Assembly (NCBI RefSeq): GCF_001949145.1
Contig: NW_019091361.1
Span: 2,872,683 to 2,936,682, forward strand
Direction: 5' to 3'
DNA: 64,000 nt
Source of the DNA: Acanthaster planci
Lineage: Eukaryota > Echinodermata > Asteroidea > Valvatida > Acanthasteridae
A model generated the notes under the pieces. That model was not told where the DNA came from. It searched no databases and saw only the letters and a list, made by a program, of their open reading frames with translations. Of the stretch, positions 1-12,300 are shown piece after piece. Position 1 is the stretch's first letter; every line of letters starts with the position of its first letter. A program made the position numbers and the translations under genes.

Positions 1-1
1 C

Positions 2-211
<210 letters not shown>

Positions 212-541
212 GAAAAAGCAAAACTTCCAAAAGTACATGAATATCGACATTTTTCCAAAAGGTCGTATTACATATACACGTCAATAGGTAATTTTCCTTA
301 TTCAGTTATCAACATGTATTTCTTGTTCAAACAATCGAATATGTTTGTACCGCATGGTGCATGAGGTCAGGAGGAAACTTTTCCTGCCCTTTGTAAAATT
401 TGAATATGCAATGAGCAAACTTTCCCACTGACTCCTTAAAGCAGTTCTATATGTCGGGATATCTTCCCATAATGAAACTAATAATTCCCAATGGTCTGGC
501 TGATCGCCTTTTATCTGTTAAAATCATGTCATTTTACTGTA

Positions 542-547
542 AATAAA
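542..547 (+). other. Polyadenylation signal of the upstream partial gene
   Basis: AATAAA lies in an AATAAATAAA run 331 bases after the stop at 211. This makes a 3' UTR of ordinary length and supports the stop as the real end of that gene. Confidence 0.5.
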
Positions 548-2870
548 TAAACTTGATAGCAGTGAACAGGTGGCAATTTTTTATTCAGTGGATGAGAAAG
601 TTCCCGCTTTCAAAAAAATATTCGGATTTTTATAAATAATTAGCAGTGCTTTCTCGCACTGTCACACTTTTTTACTAAATTTAAGAATTGGACATAACGT
701 ATGAAGGTGCAAATAATTATTCCGTGAAACGCTTTTTACATGCAAAGACGAGGTTTTTAAGAGATTATAGCACGCGTTAAACTAAGATTTCATTCATGGA
801 TCACCGTGTTCTTTTTTAGTTTTATGTTAAACCTCAAACATCGTGCATGAAGTTATAAAGCCTCTCAGATAGTATCCGGATTCGTGTTTTTAATTAGTTT
901 TTTATGTAAAGAATTTAGACTAAAAATTTAAAGCTTTCCTCACTGAAAAATCTCTCTGGTTAATACCATATTCTTTGGTAAGCTGAACCAAAAATTGAAT
1001 CTGTAAACAACGATCCAGGTTTAGTTTAACATGAATACGTATAGTTGGGATTCACCCTATTTCAGTTGAAATTAATCGAGGCAACTTTGGATTGTCGTTG
1101 ACTGTTTTAATTGTACCATTGTTTATGCAAATAAATAGTAATGATTGAAAGAAGGAGAGAAATCAATTCTGGACTTGGGTTAACATGTTCTTCTAACGAA
1201 TCCATCAAAGGCAACGTGAAATGCGGTGAAAACAGCTAGGGCTGGAATGAACGTGTTGCAGAGATCCTGGTACACCGTATCTTTAATTAGCACCAGTGCT
1301 GCGTATTTCGAAGATATTGCTAGTTTTGAAGTGTTCCTCAAATTGGAAATTTAGAGAAAGACTGTGAAACTTTAAAATTCCTTAAGTAGGGCCTAAGGAT
1401 TTTTTGAACACTGTGATGTTGGCATTAATTTTGGTGGCTCCTGAATTTTTAGTAGTAAGGCTGGAGACTGTGCCGATTAGATATTCCGTTCCTGGTAAAA
1501 ACAGACTGACATATCTCGTGAATTTGATAAAGAGTGTGGAAACGAGATTTTGCATATGCGTTATACACATCCTTTCCACAGGTCGACATTATGGGACATT
1601 AAGGTTAATTCTTACGTATTCTGCCGTGTCAATAAATTCCCCTCAGTTCAACGGATTCCACACTCTTTTGAATGATGTAGTCTATGTTCGTTTAATGCTT
1701 CCCCCTGAACCAAAACATTGGAACAAGCTTAAAAAATTATATGGTCATTTTAGCAGAAATTTGGCCAAAGCTGTTACTTTTCCTGTGCACTAGGCGGACA
1801 TTAACATGGCAGCCTACAGGTAGTAAATCTTGGCCAACTGAGGTAGTCTTGTCAACAACTCCCTCCGTAAACTCATCGAACACGAATACCGGCCAACGGA
1901 ATGGAACCCATGTGGTAGTGAGTTGGGATTCGAATCTCCTTTTCGGAGAATTTTTTGAAGTACGGTTTCTTATGACCTGTGAATATTTTGTCTGATCCCA
2001 TTTCTTGTAAGTCATCTTTTTCTAATTCGTAGCTTGGATGGAAACGGTCTAACAACTCAACTGGATATTTCAACGTCACCCGACTCAAGATTCCATATAG
2101 GAAAGTGAAGTCAGAATTTCATAAGGCAGAGGTCTTATCCAGGCCGCGTGAATACACACCCGTAACGTTAACGCTGGTGCACATGCGCCGAACCAGCCTG
2201 ACTCTATATGCAAAATGGCCGCAATAAGGGGTAAGTTCTGGAGGGACACATTTCTCAACAACTGGTCGATTTTACTTGGTACCCGGGCCTTACTGTAAGC
2301 ACAGGTTACCAGGGACAACTCAGCAGTAGCCTATTGTCTCTAGAACTCGCCCAAGGCTATACTTGCCCACCAGTTCAGAGTGAAAACTCCGTAAACAATC
2401 AAAGGCCCAAGAATGGCTGTGTATTCTAGTTTGAAAGACTCTAGAGTTCAACTTCGATTCGAAATACCTTTAAAATATACAAATTACACAATTTAACAAA
2501 AGAGCACCAAGGAACGACAATCAAAAGATTGTAAAAGGAAATTGCAATTAGAAAAGACAGAACGTTAATTCCACCTTGGACACAGGCGAGAAAGCCATCA
2601 GGAAGCATTGTAGATGCCTGGCAAGATAGATATTGACATTGGTGGGAAAAGAATCAGCAAGAGTTTTCCCTGAATGCCTTATTTTGCCTACAAGCTGTAT
2701 TTTGCTTACAATGAGCGCAATGCACACGCGGCCGTAAAGGACACTGAGCGCGGTATATATTTACAGTAGTCAAATTACATTCATTCCGGTTTCCACTGGT
2801 TGTGGGGAAGTTACCACGCTATACCCGTCAAAGATATAGTGCAAGAGCCAAAAGTATGGTGTTCCATATG
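548..2870. other. Intergenic stretch, no supported gene
   Basis: AT-rich sequence. Short open frames on both strands at 1382-2318 show no family signature I recognise and overlap each other in several frames. The only suggestive site is an ATG-plus-donor arrangement near 2215, listed separately. I see nothing else I can support. Confidence 0.5.
2185..2236 (+). promoter_or_regulatory. Possible promoter and tiny first exon
   Basis: The sequence ACATGCGCCG (NRF1-like) is followed about 20 bases later by AAAATGGCCGC, which resembles a YY1-type initiator. Reading on, ATG at 2215 gives five codons and one base (Met-Ala-Ala-Ile-Arg + G), followed immediately by the strong donor GTAAGT at 2231. That arrangement is typical of short first coding exons in TATA-less promoters. 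No matching downstream exon was identified, because the next gene on this strand starts with its own signal-peptide exon at 4141. It could equally be chance. Confidence 0.22.
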
Positions 2871-2875
2871 TGCCA

Positions 2876-3096
2876 GTCGCATCTTTCGACGGGCGTCGCA
2901 TTTTTCAGGCGGCGTCGCATTTTTCGACGGGCGTCGCATTTTTCACCGGGCGTCGCATTTTTCAACAGGCGTCGCATTTTTCAACCGGTGTCGCATTTTT
3001 CAACCGGTGTCGCATTTTTCCGCCGGCGTCGCATTTTTCACCGGGCGTCGCATTTTTCAGCCGGCGTCGCATTTTTCAGCCGGCGTCGCATTTTTC
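2876..3096 (+). repeat. 20-bp minisatellite, array 1 (about 11 units)
   Basis: A tandem repeat with consensus GGCGTCGCATTTTTCAACCG. Units differ mostly at the last four to six bases (AACCG, GACGG, CACCG, AGCCG). The left flank, containing TATGGTGTTCCAT and TGTGCCA, recurs in inverted orientation next to the second array at 3785-3930, so the two arrays are copies of one larger element. The unit length is not a multiple of three and has no stop codon, so all three forward frames stay open. Those frames are not genes. Confidence 0.9.
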
Positions 3097-3784
3097 TCAC
3101 TGCTACCGTATTTCAAGACGTTCTGTTATCCTTACCCGCAAACTTATTAGGAACCTGTTCAGGGTCAAGTCGTCAGGACTTCTTCTCCTAAGATTCAATT
3201 TGCGGAGAATTCGGTGCAGCGTTCTCAGGCTGACAGTACAAGGAATAAAAACATATCCATCTCTATAAAACAATACACAAGTGTTATTTCCACGCATGGG
3301 CCGGAGGAAAGCGATACTAACCGTTCAACCATGTCAACATATACAAATAAAGTTGGCCAATACCTGATGGTTATTCGATGACGAATGACCAAAATTGAAA
3401 GAACCTCATCGTAGCTGTACCCTGCTTCAAAGTAATGACGGACCAATCGGTCTCGTTGTAGGATAGTGTCATTGCCGTCATTGTTAAAAGCATGTTGCNG
3501 GTTGTAGCAACGTATACATTTCTACTCAGGTCGGAGGCTACAGCATGTAGGCTACAGGCTGTGTTATACCAGGCAAGGTATGGGACGGAGGGGTACCCCC
3601 TTACCTGTCCAATCCCTATACACACTCCAGACTATTGTTACCTAACACATCCCCCCTGGAAGTCTGTACAGAATTTCTGGGATTCCGATTAAAAAATAAC
3701 CAACACAAAGGCGGGGGTTCTCTCCGTCCAATAGCTCCGTCAAATGGGCTGTCTGGAGGTCAAAGTTAATGCTTTTCTTCCACA

Positions 3785-3930
3785 AATGCGACGCCGGCTG
3801 AAAAATGCGACGCCGGTTGAAAAATGCGACGCCGGTTGGAAAATGCGACGCCGACTGAAAAATGCGACGCCGGTTGAAAAATGCGACGCCCGTCGAAAAA
3901 TGCGACGCCGCCTGAAAAATGCGACACCGG
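3785..3930 (-). repeat. 20-bp minisatellite, array 2 (inverted, about 7 units)
   Basis: The reverse complement of the unit in array 1, with the same variable positions. The outer flank at 3931-3953 is the reverse complement of the outer flank of array 1. About 690 bases of unrelated sequence, including a single N at 3499, separate the arrays. Confidence 0.9.
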
Positions 3931-4140
3931 ATGGCACACATGGAACACCATAAAAGCCCTATGTCACTGATTTTTTGAACCCTGCTCGAACTCTGGAGGT
4001 CAACATTCCACTGACTCAGTGCCATGATTATCGTCGAATCTGCAAGCATACCTACGAACCTACGCATTGCACAACTGCTGCAAAACTAAGTTGTGCGCTG
4101 GTGTTTGTTGTGCGTTGACAAAGTGGTTTCTGTTGCAAGC

Positions 4141-7100
4141 ATGTTTGCTTCTACTCGCATTTTGCAGACGGCATTCGTCTTGTTCGTTGTGTGTCTTTCC
4201 CTTGGCTTCCTTCGGGCGACTTCTGATGAAGTGGGTAAGGCGGGATGTGGCCTGCATTGGGAGGAATGGAAAGAGGCCCACGAAAAGAAATACGACAGCC
4301 TGACAGAAGAAGTCGACAAGAGGCAAGTGTGGGAGAAAAACATAGTCGTTGTCAGGGAACACAACTCAAAGACAGGGAGAAGCTTTGATCTCGCCATGAA
4401 CAAATTTGGAGATCAGACTCATGTAAGTTTTGTCAACACCTGTTGAAAGTAGTGGCTGCTTGCTCTGATGTTCGATTTGCCATTGTAAAGGTTAAGCCCA
4501 AAACAGAAGCTGCAATGTTATTTATGTCCGTGGTCAATTTGTGCCCCTCTTTCCAATCGGTAGTGTCATCCCCGACCTTTGCCAACTGGCTTGCCATTGC
4601 ATAGTTTATTCAAGTGTAACATCTGGTAATAAGAGAATTAAACATGGAGACATTATTTCAGTGAGAATACCACAAATAAATATGGAATGATGCTCAAGCT
4701 CTAAAAGACGATATAAACATGCTCAGCAAATGGAAGTCAAGTTGGCAGATGAAATTTAACATTGAAAAATGTTATACTATATGCATATTACTCACAAGAA
4801 AAAACCTATGTTGTCGACGTGCATAATGAATGGAAGACCACCTTAGAAGATAAGTAGCCATACTTGCCTGGAAGTAGAAATAAATCACAAACTGAGTTGG
4901 GCTTATCATATAAGCAATGTCTCTTCAAAGGCAAACAAGATGCTTAGTTTACTCCGTAGAAACCTTTAGCTGCTCTCCAAGGGTGAAGGAGATCGCCTAC
5001 AAAACCCTAGTCAGACCTGGAACATTGTGCTAGTGTCTGGGATCCGTACCACCAAGATCACAAAAACAGACAAGAAGCAGTCCAGCGGAGGGCGGCAAGA
5101 TTTATATGCACAGATTTTCGATAAAAAAGCAGTGTTTCCTTTATGATTCAAAACCTGGGATGGAAATCTTTAGAGGAGCGTAGAGCCATCGGTATGGTAT
5201 AGACTCACTTTATTGAATAAATCCATCCATCATCGAGCATCAGTGAACGCGGATCATTACCGGTTTAAATCTGAAAGCGAGGGCATTACAACAGGGAAAC
5301 ATCTTTTGTTTCCTTTTCCCATCAATCAGCACAAAAAGACTGTTACAAATTCTCCTTCATACCTAGGACCCTTGTGAAATGGAATTATTTACCCGGTCAA
5401 GATAAGGGAAGCTTCAAACATTGATACCTTCAAAACAAAACTGCCTATAGTATTGACAAATTATTCATTAATAAAGGGGGCCCACCACATGTATTGGAGT
5501 CCGCGAGCCACCACCCACCTGCAACTTAAAAGATTCCATAGTGGAGGTTGTTGCAGTAATTAGAAGAAAAAGAAATATTCCCTTTAATGTCTCAGTAGAA
5601 TCAGTGAAAAAGTATTGGAATAAGGTTGCAAAAGTATGGAATCTACACATAATGTACAACACGACGAACGTCATCTTTTTGTGTGAAAAAATTAAGCCCT
5701 CAAACCCCTAAATTTCCAATTTTCCCACTTTCAACACCGGTAGATTTGGGAAATCACACTTCATTATTCTCCTCCATTTGCAGGCTGAGATGATTTCCCA
5801 GATGAAATATCCGGTGGATCCAATCCAAATTCCCATCACGCCGCTCCTAAACGGGATCGCCGAGCCACCGTCTAGTGTGGATTGGCGCACCAAAGGCTAC
5901 GTGACTCCAGTGCGAAACCAGGGAGCGTGTGGCGGATCGGTCGCTTATGCTGCTGCAGGTAAGTTGATTGAGCGTTAACCCTCAGTCCAAACTTTCTTGG
6001 TTCCCCAAAACTGGAAAATTCACCTTTTGAAGGTCGACTGGTTTTATGCAGACAAGCGTTATGTATCAAGATTTTATGATTATTATTATTATTTTTGGTT
6101 TTTAAAACACAATGCATTTGTAGCCCAAAGGCTAAATTGCTACATCGTTCAATATTAAAAAGAACACACAACTGCAAACAATTGTTATAAAATAAATAAC
6201 AGATAAGAACAAGAACATATCGTAAAATGCTAATAAACAAAAGCATGATTTAAAACATGTGGAAGAAAAGGCTATATGTGATTCAAAATACTGACAAAGT
6301 AGGGTGTTGGACTACCTTTATATCTGTTAGTGTTACATTTGATGACGGAAAGTGTGTTTGATTTTCGTAATTGATATCGCACACTAGAACTTCTGGGCTG
6401 AGGCAACCACTGTCGGAACAAGTCAGAACAGTTAAGTTTAGAGGCAAAGTCAACGCAAAGGCCTCTTCTACGATCATAGAGAGAGACCATGCAAATTGCA
6501 CTTCAATAGTGAATATTCGTAATCTCGATAACCCTGGCCCAAGATAATTTTAAGGGCACGCTTTTGAATACTCTCTAATTTGTGCGCTAGTTAAACCAGC
6601 ATTCCAACGGGCGTTGCATATTCCGTCAGTGGTCTTATATATCCCTGATACACAGTCAATAAGTCATCAAGAGATAAGTGGAATTTATCTTAGCAATTTA
6701 AGCATGTACATCTTATTGCTAGCTTTGCGATAAATCTGATCAATATGTTTGTCCCATCTAAGATCTGAACTAATTAAAACACGGAGAATCTTTACACAAT
6801 CGACTTTGTGGAGACCGGTAGAGAAAATCTGTAAAGGGGGAAATTGTGGAATATTTTTCATAAAGCATACAGTCATGCAAGCACATTTATCTGGGTTGAC
6901 TTTCATATTATTTTGTACCACCAATTGACTAAATTCGTCCAAAACAGATTGAATTGTATGGGGGTTATTCCCTCTACTGTTGTCCACGATAGTCATGTCA
7001 TCATATTTTAGACTAAGTAATCGACCATTAGTGTCAGTTGAATTATCAAGACGAACAGCGCCATTAAATTTAGCAAGAAAACCCAACGGGCCAGATTTTG

Positions 7101-9386
7101 TACCTTGCGGTAGTCCACATTTAAGTACATTAACCCTAACCCCCAAGGGTGAATGTAAAATCGTATTGAAATTGGAGGATTTGGGAGAGTTAGGGTTAAA
7201 ATAAGATTTTGTATCTGACACACTACGCTCTCTCGGTCAAAAAGCTGCTAACCCAAGGAATGATTGAGGAGAGTGTGCCCAAGTGAAGCAATTCACGAAT
7301 AACAATGTTTTGATGAATAAGATAAAATGCCTTACTAAAATCTGTAACAACCAAAGAACTGTGGCTTTTCGAAAAGTCAGCATGAGCAGCTAAATGATCA
7401 ATCAGGTTAACCAAATAATGAGATGTTGATACTCCGTTCTTATTACCGAACCATTAGGATCCAAGTTCACTTCAATGTCTGAAGATATCTTACTGGTAGC
7501 CCTACATACAATGTGGATATACCCACTCGCACAGAAATTTATGTATACATTCCGAGTTGACACAAACACACAAGCAGAATGGAAGGCCCGACAAGGAACC
7601 ACAAGACTCCAACCGTGATATCCTACCAACCGCTGTTGGTCAAAACTCGCTGTCTCTTTGCGATATATTTCAAAAATTACCCAGGTATTTCTAAAAAGCA
7701 GCAGTTCAGTGCCCAATCGTTGCCGGAAGCTGAAACAAGTAAACTGTAGACTGAATAAAAAGTACAACTCCTTGATTTTAACAGATACCGTGGCAAGTCG
7801 AGAGGCCATCCACGAAGCTAAGCCAGCCCGGGTTCTCAGCGCCCAAGAGATCAACGACTGTTGTGCAATAACACACAGAGCCTGCCTTCCCCCGATAGTG
7901 CTGGACAAAGTGTTTGACTGCATCCATTCTATTGGCGGTCTGTGTATGGCGGATTCATACCACAAGTCGAAGAATTTCACTTGTAACAACGGAACATGCA
8001 GTCCATTCGCAAAGGTATTTCTAATCAAACTCAACCTTTACTTAAACTTATCATCACAATAATCGCATGTGTGTATTTTAGAATGCCAGATTCGACAAAC
8101 TATAATGCTCGTTGTAGCTTGAGAACTGAGGTGAAATCACAGCTGGTTCGATTACCTCCCTCGCGATTTCCTGTCACGTGGTGTCGTGACTGTTTAAACA
8201 GGCATGCGCAATATGTGGTGAACGAACGACCTCGAGTTTCTGACCAAGTCGAAGGGTCATATCGATTCGGTTTCAAACGTGCAAAAGTAAATCCAAATGG
8301 TCAAAAGCAACAGACATCCAAATACACTTTTCTAGCCTTTCTTACTTAGTTGATGAACCAGATTTGCCACTATTCAAGCATTTTCTGCATCGTTTCTCCG
8401 CCAAGTTCGACTAAGCTGACATGTTTTCACATTGTATGGAGGAATATGCCCTTTTCTCCAAGTAACCGGCTTTGCGGGTCGGTTCCTAATGGACTAAGCC
8501 CGAGTAAGCACGCAATATTGCACGTGAGTGTCGAATCGAACACAATCTGGCTTGCACGAGCGAGCGCCTATATAGGAAGCGACTCAACGCGCTTCTAAAG
8601 AAAACGTTTCACTTCATTTGGGCGCTTTTTGTAATACCAGAGAATAACCTTGCTCCACAGGTACCGAATGGAGGGGTGCAGGTAGCAACTGGGGATGAGA
8701 AAGCCCTAGCCGCAGCCGTAGCCATTGAACCAATACTGGTCGGCTTGGATGCAAATCATACATCGTTCTTCATGTATCGTAGCGGTATTTACAGCGAGCC
8801 GAACTGTAAGACTAAAGAACCCAACCATGCCATGGTCTTGGTCGGTTATGGTAGCCAGAACGGACAGGATTACTGGATCTGCAAGAACTCTTGGGGTAAA
8901 TAGTTAACTAAGAGTCCATTTCACTTGCACCTTGTAGTTCTCTTGGAATATCATTTAAGGACCCTTTTAAAAATCAGATCCTAGACTCTAGATGCTGCTG
9001 GTAGCATACTGGCATATGAATGTGATTGTGAGTTAAATTCATTTCTTATGTCTCCTCCAACGTGCCTTCCACTCGCAATTATCGTTTTACTTTTTCCAGA
9101 ATTTCTTCCTGTGGCTGTGAATATTTATTTTTTTTGTTATGATAGACATTCCGGACTGAGAGTACAGCTGTTTCACCTCTTGTTTAATTTACCTCTGACT
9201 GACGCATACTAGTGTCTATACTCACCATTCCAGATTTTCTTTGTCAGCCCCCAGTTGAGTTAACTCTTATTTACCTCTTCTGTCTCCTCTTTAGGGGCCG
9301 ATTGGGGAATGCAAGGATACATTCTAATGGCACGTAACCATGGCAACATGTGCGGTATAGCTTCCAATGCCACCTATCCAATGTAG
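4141..9386 (+). CDS. Cathepsin L / silicatein-like papain-family protein with Ser in place of the catalytic Cys
   Basis: Exons 4141-4422, 5784-5958, 7785-8014, 8661-8895 and 9295-9386 all have GT-AG junctions and matching phases, and sum to 337 codons plus TAG. This is the usual cathepsin L length. Residues 1-30 form a signal peptide; about 38-94 match the I29 inhibitor prodomain ([17 protein letters not shown]); the mature domain starts near 123 ([14 protein letters not shown]). The active-site segment reads [11 protein letters not shown]: Gln140 (oxyanion hole) is kept, but Ser146 occupies the Cys25 position and Val147 replaces the usual Trp. His285 ([10 protein letters not shown]) and Asn305 (NSWG) are intact, and the end [10 protein letters not shown] is typical. 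The GCxGG motif is lost (ACLPP). In sponge silicateins the same Cys-to-Ser change accompanies a non-proteolytic or altered catalytic role. Expected to be secreted or lysosomal. ATG 4141 is chosen because it opens the signal peptide. Confidence 0.88.
4680..5450 (+). mobile_element. LINE 3'-part fragment (reverse transcriptase thumb / C-terminus), degenerate
   Basis: Broken plus-strand frames read like the end of a non-LTR retrotransposon polymerase: [17 protein letters not shown] near 4720, then [10 protein letters not shown]-type and [17 protein letters not shown] segments to about 5010, WDPYHQDH near 5040, and an [12 protein letters not shown]-like tail near 5410. Stops and frameshifts interrupt it. 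It lies in intron 1 of the cathepsin-like gene, in the same orientation, and looks dead. Confidence 0.7.
6250..7430 (-). mobile_element. LINE reverse-transcriptase fragment, degenerate, antisense to host gene
   Basis: On the minus strand, 7414-7223 reads [18 protein letters not shown], the RT 'DFSKAFD' block. Positions 7150-6685 contain [27 protein letters not shown] (the YxDD catalytic block with a residue missing) and [19 protein letters not shown]. Positions 6490-6272 continue with [17 protein letters not shown], a typical C-terminal block. The internal stops and the damaged catalytic motif show it is inactive. It sits in intron 2 of the cathepsin-like gene in antisense orientation and differs from the element in intron 1. 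Confidence 0.8.
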
Positions 9387-12300
9387 GTTGGTTGTACCAG
9401 ATGGTCCAGGGCTGGGACGTTTCTGTGGCAAAACTGAGGAGGGCATGTGGATGGAGATTTTCAAAGTAAACTCGGAACGATGATGAAACTTTGAGGCAAA
9501 ATCGTGAGAGAAAATTTATTGCAATTGTCAGTTTGAGGCGGCAAGAACAGATTATAAATCCAAAAAATAGGCTGTTGAGAGACTGATCAAAACAGCATTC
9601 ATAATAATGTATTTCAAATGCATGCTGAAAACCGACAAGGCCTCTATCACTTCAACGGTGTCTGCAAAGCCTTTTGAAATTGAACCTTATCGGGACGAAC
9701 GTTTTATTCTAAAAATACATGGGCCAACCAGACCCTTACTTCTCGCCTACGTTTGCGTTGATACCGTGGCAAATCCATTTCAGTGAAAAGGGCGCTCTGA
9801 AGTGAGAGAGGCATTGGAGGCTTGACAGCGTGGTCTTAGATGAACTGCATGCTAACATATACTGACTACAAAACTGCACAGTGCGTCTTTCCATCACTTT
9901 TGCCACGAATCTGTACCCCAAAACACTTTGGTTTAACGGGCTTATAAGATCTTCGACCAGCAAGCCACATTTCCAAGCGAGCATGAGCCCCCGCGTATCC
10001 AGGCATCCCTGGCACTCAGCAAACCTGAGTACGGAACACCCTGGCCACCTAGTGAAACAGCGAGCCTGCCAGACAAACACCAACCTTCCATATTACAAGG
10101 GCAACTTTTCCTACAACCCATCTTCATCCAAGGCAACATCAACGCTACATCATCCCTGAAAGGTCCGAGTCAGATATGACGCAACATCCAATGCAATTAG
10201 AGCACGAATGAGGCAAGGCATACGTCAGTGAAACAGATAAAATTTTCATCGCCTTTCTCAAGGCGCATCCAGCACACGGCTGAAAAGACAAAACTGAAAC
10301 TGAAAATTTTTTGACTTATACAGTCCACACGTTTTGAATCAAAAAGTACTTTTCCCCTCAGGCGAATGCGCCCTTGAGTTTCAATACTCTAAAGCCCCAC
10401 ATATTGTGTTTTACTGTGCGCCTGTGCGCTTTCGTCATAAAGATAGAATTCTCAAATTACAATTTCCAAACTGTAGCCATTGTGAGGCTTACGACCTCCT
10501 TCGAAATAACGTGTTGTAATGACCATGTGCCATTTAGCTTTGGAGGCAAATATAGATCGGGAGATTATTTGAAACTTTTGGATTAAGACGAATGATGTTT
10601 GTGCCCCTTTGCGAAGAACTGTCTCCCCGGTGCGCCTCAGCACCTTTTGATAATACTATTAGAATTCTCCATTTTTATTCATACTTCTGACCTTTTGTGC
10701 ACTGAAAATCGTCAGTTGCCATTTAAAACAAAAAGTTAACAAATCATTCGTTTGAAATTTACAGCTACTGAATGGACAGCGCAAATAAACTGTTTGTTTG
10801 TACAGTTCTTAAATTGCATGTAGTATCAAGGAAGTGTAATGATTATTTCTTAATGCAGTATAATGTAAAAAACAAAACAAAACGTTAACTAATAATAGGG
10901 CACAAAAAATTAAGTATAAACACACCTCGTGAAATGAATCTGTGTGTCTTCTCTTACTTTATTTCGTTCCTTGTATGTTTTTCTTAAGGATGTGCCTAAA
11001 TTTGAGCAAGCTAGACAGAATATCATTTAGGAGGAAAGGCCATTTGACACAATAAATGTCACCCTATTTCCATGCAAGGAGGTTACATGATTTCTGACCA
11101 TTTTCCTTTGCACCTTTTTGACTAGTAAGTACAGATAGGCGAACACACCGCTGTGTGCAACGATTTTTTAGCGTTTATATATCAAACAGAAATATGATCC
11201 CTGATCCAGCATATAACAACAGCGCCCTCAGATCAAGTGGAAAGTCCCTGTTACGATGTGTACTAAAAATAGCAGTTTGCCGGCCATGATGAGTTAGTTG
11301 GTATTAAGCATGGTATTAAGTGTAGCTGGAATAATTTCAAAGTCATTTTGATCTCACGGACAAACAGGCAAAGGTGTTATAGGTATGGTTTAGACTAAGT
11401 TTATTTCCTTACTTCATGCACACCAGTCGTTTTTGTACACTCGTGGCTACATTTGGGAGTGAAGGTGACACAGCAACACTCCGTGCAGTTTGGTTTAATA
11501 GCTTGAGAAACTCAAGCCCTGATATATTGGGCCTGTTTGTCATCACACGGATCTGGATCTCAACCAGTGGTCCCAATTGGAGCTGGTTCACTCCATCCAT
11601 TTGGCTTGTTTTGGTATAAATGAACCAATGCGCAAACAAACGGGCCCTTAACATAGGGATATTTGCGTTTATGGCTGGGGCCAAGAATATGCCCTTTGCT
11701 GTTTTATCTGCTCAAATTTCAGATGTAATGTTTGGGTATAAGTCCTTCTTTCTGTTTAGATTTGATTTTGACCCTGACAAAACTCATCTTAAATCTTGCA
11801 AGGATTAAAATTCGGAAGCCGTTAAAAGAGTCACTGAACATTGAAATAGGCCTACAGTTTTATACGGAAAAAAACGGCATTTGGGGTCCAACTTCCGGAC
11901 TTTCCGGACATCAAAATGGGAATTACCATGACGTCACAATGTTGCATCTCATGTGTAGTTGGTGCGTTACACACACAAAAATTCATGACACGCGTGAATA
12001 ACCTGTCGGACTCTGTTACACAATGCACCTAGTATACACCCACAATTTTTCCCGATTTAAAAGATGGCAGTTCCAGGAAGAAATTCCAGGAGTTGCGCCA
12101 AAGATATCATTTTTCGTGTTCAAGTAAAGTATGTTACACTTTGAGTGACTCACGCGCTGTGTGTCACCCACGCAATATTATGTGAGTTTTGTTGGGGTAG
12201 ATATTAAATTTGGCAGAAAGAGAAGACGTCTGCAATCTGAGTGGATTGTAATGGAAATTCGAATTTCCCGATGTCATAGATATTACGGCTTGTACTGAGG

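Noticed and set aside
2800-3268. Three overlapping forward reading frames rich in RRIF/ASHFS-like words
   Set aside because: They are created by the 20-bp minisatellite, which lacks stops in all frames; the matching frames at 3642-4067 come from the inverted array.
7402-8034. 210-codon minus-strand frame
   Set aside because: It overlaps LINE debris and the antisense of cathepsin-like exon 3 and shows no family pattern.
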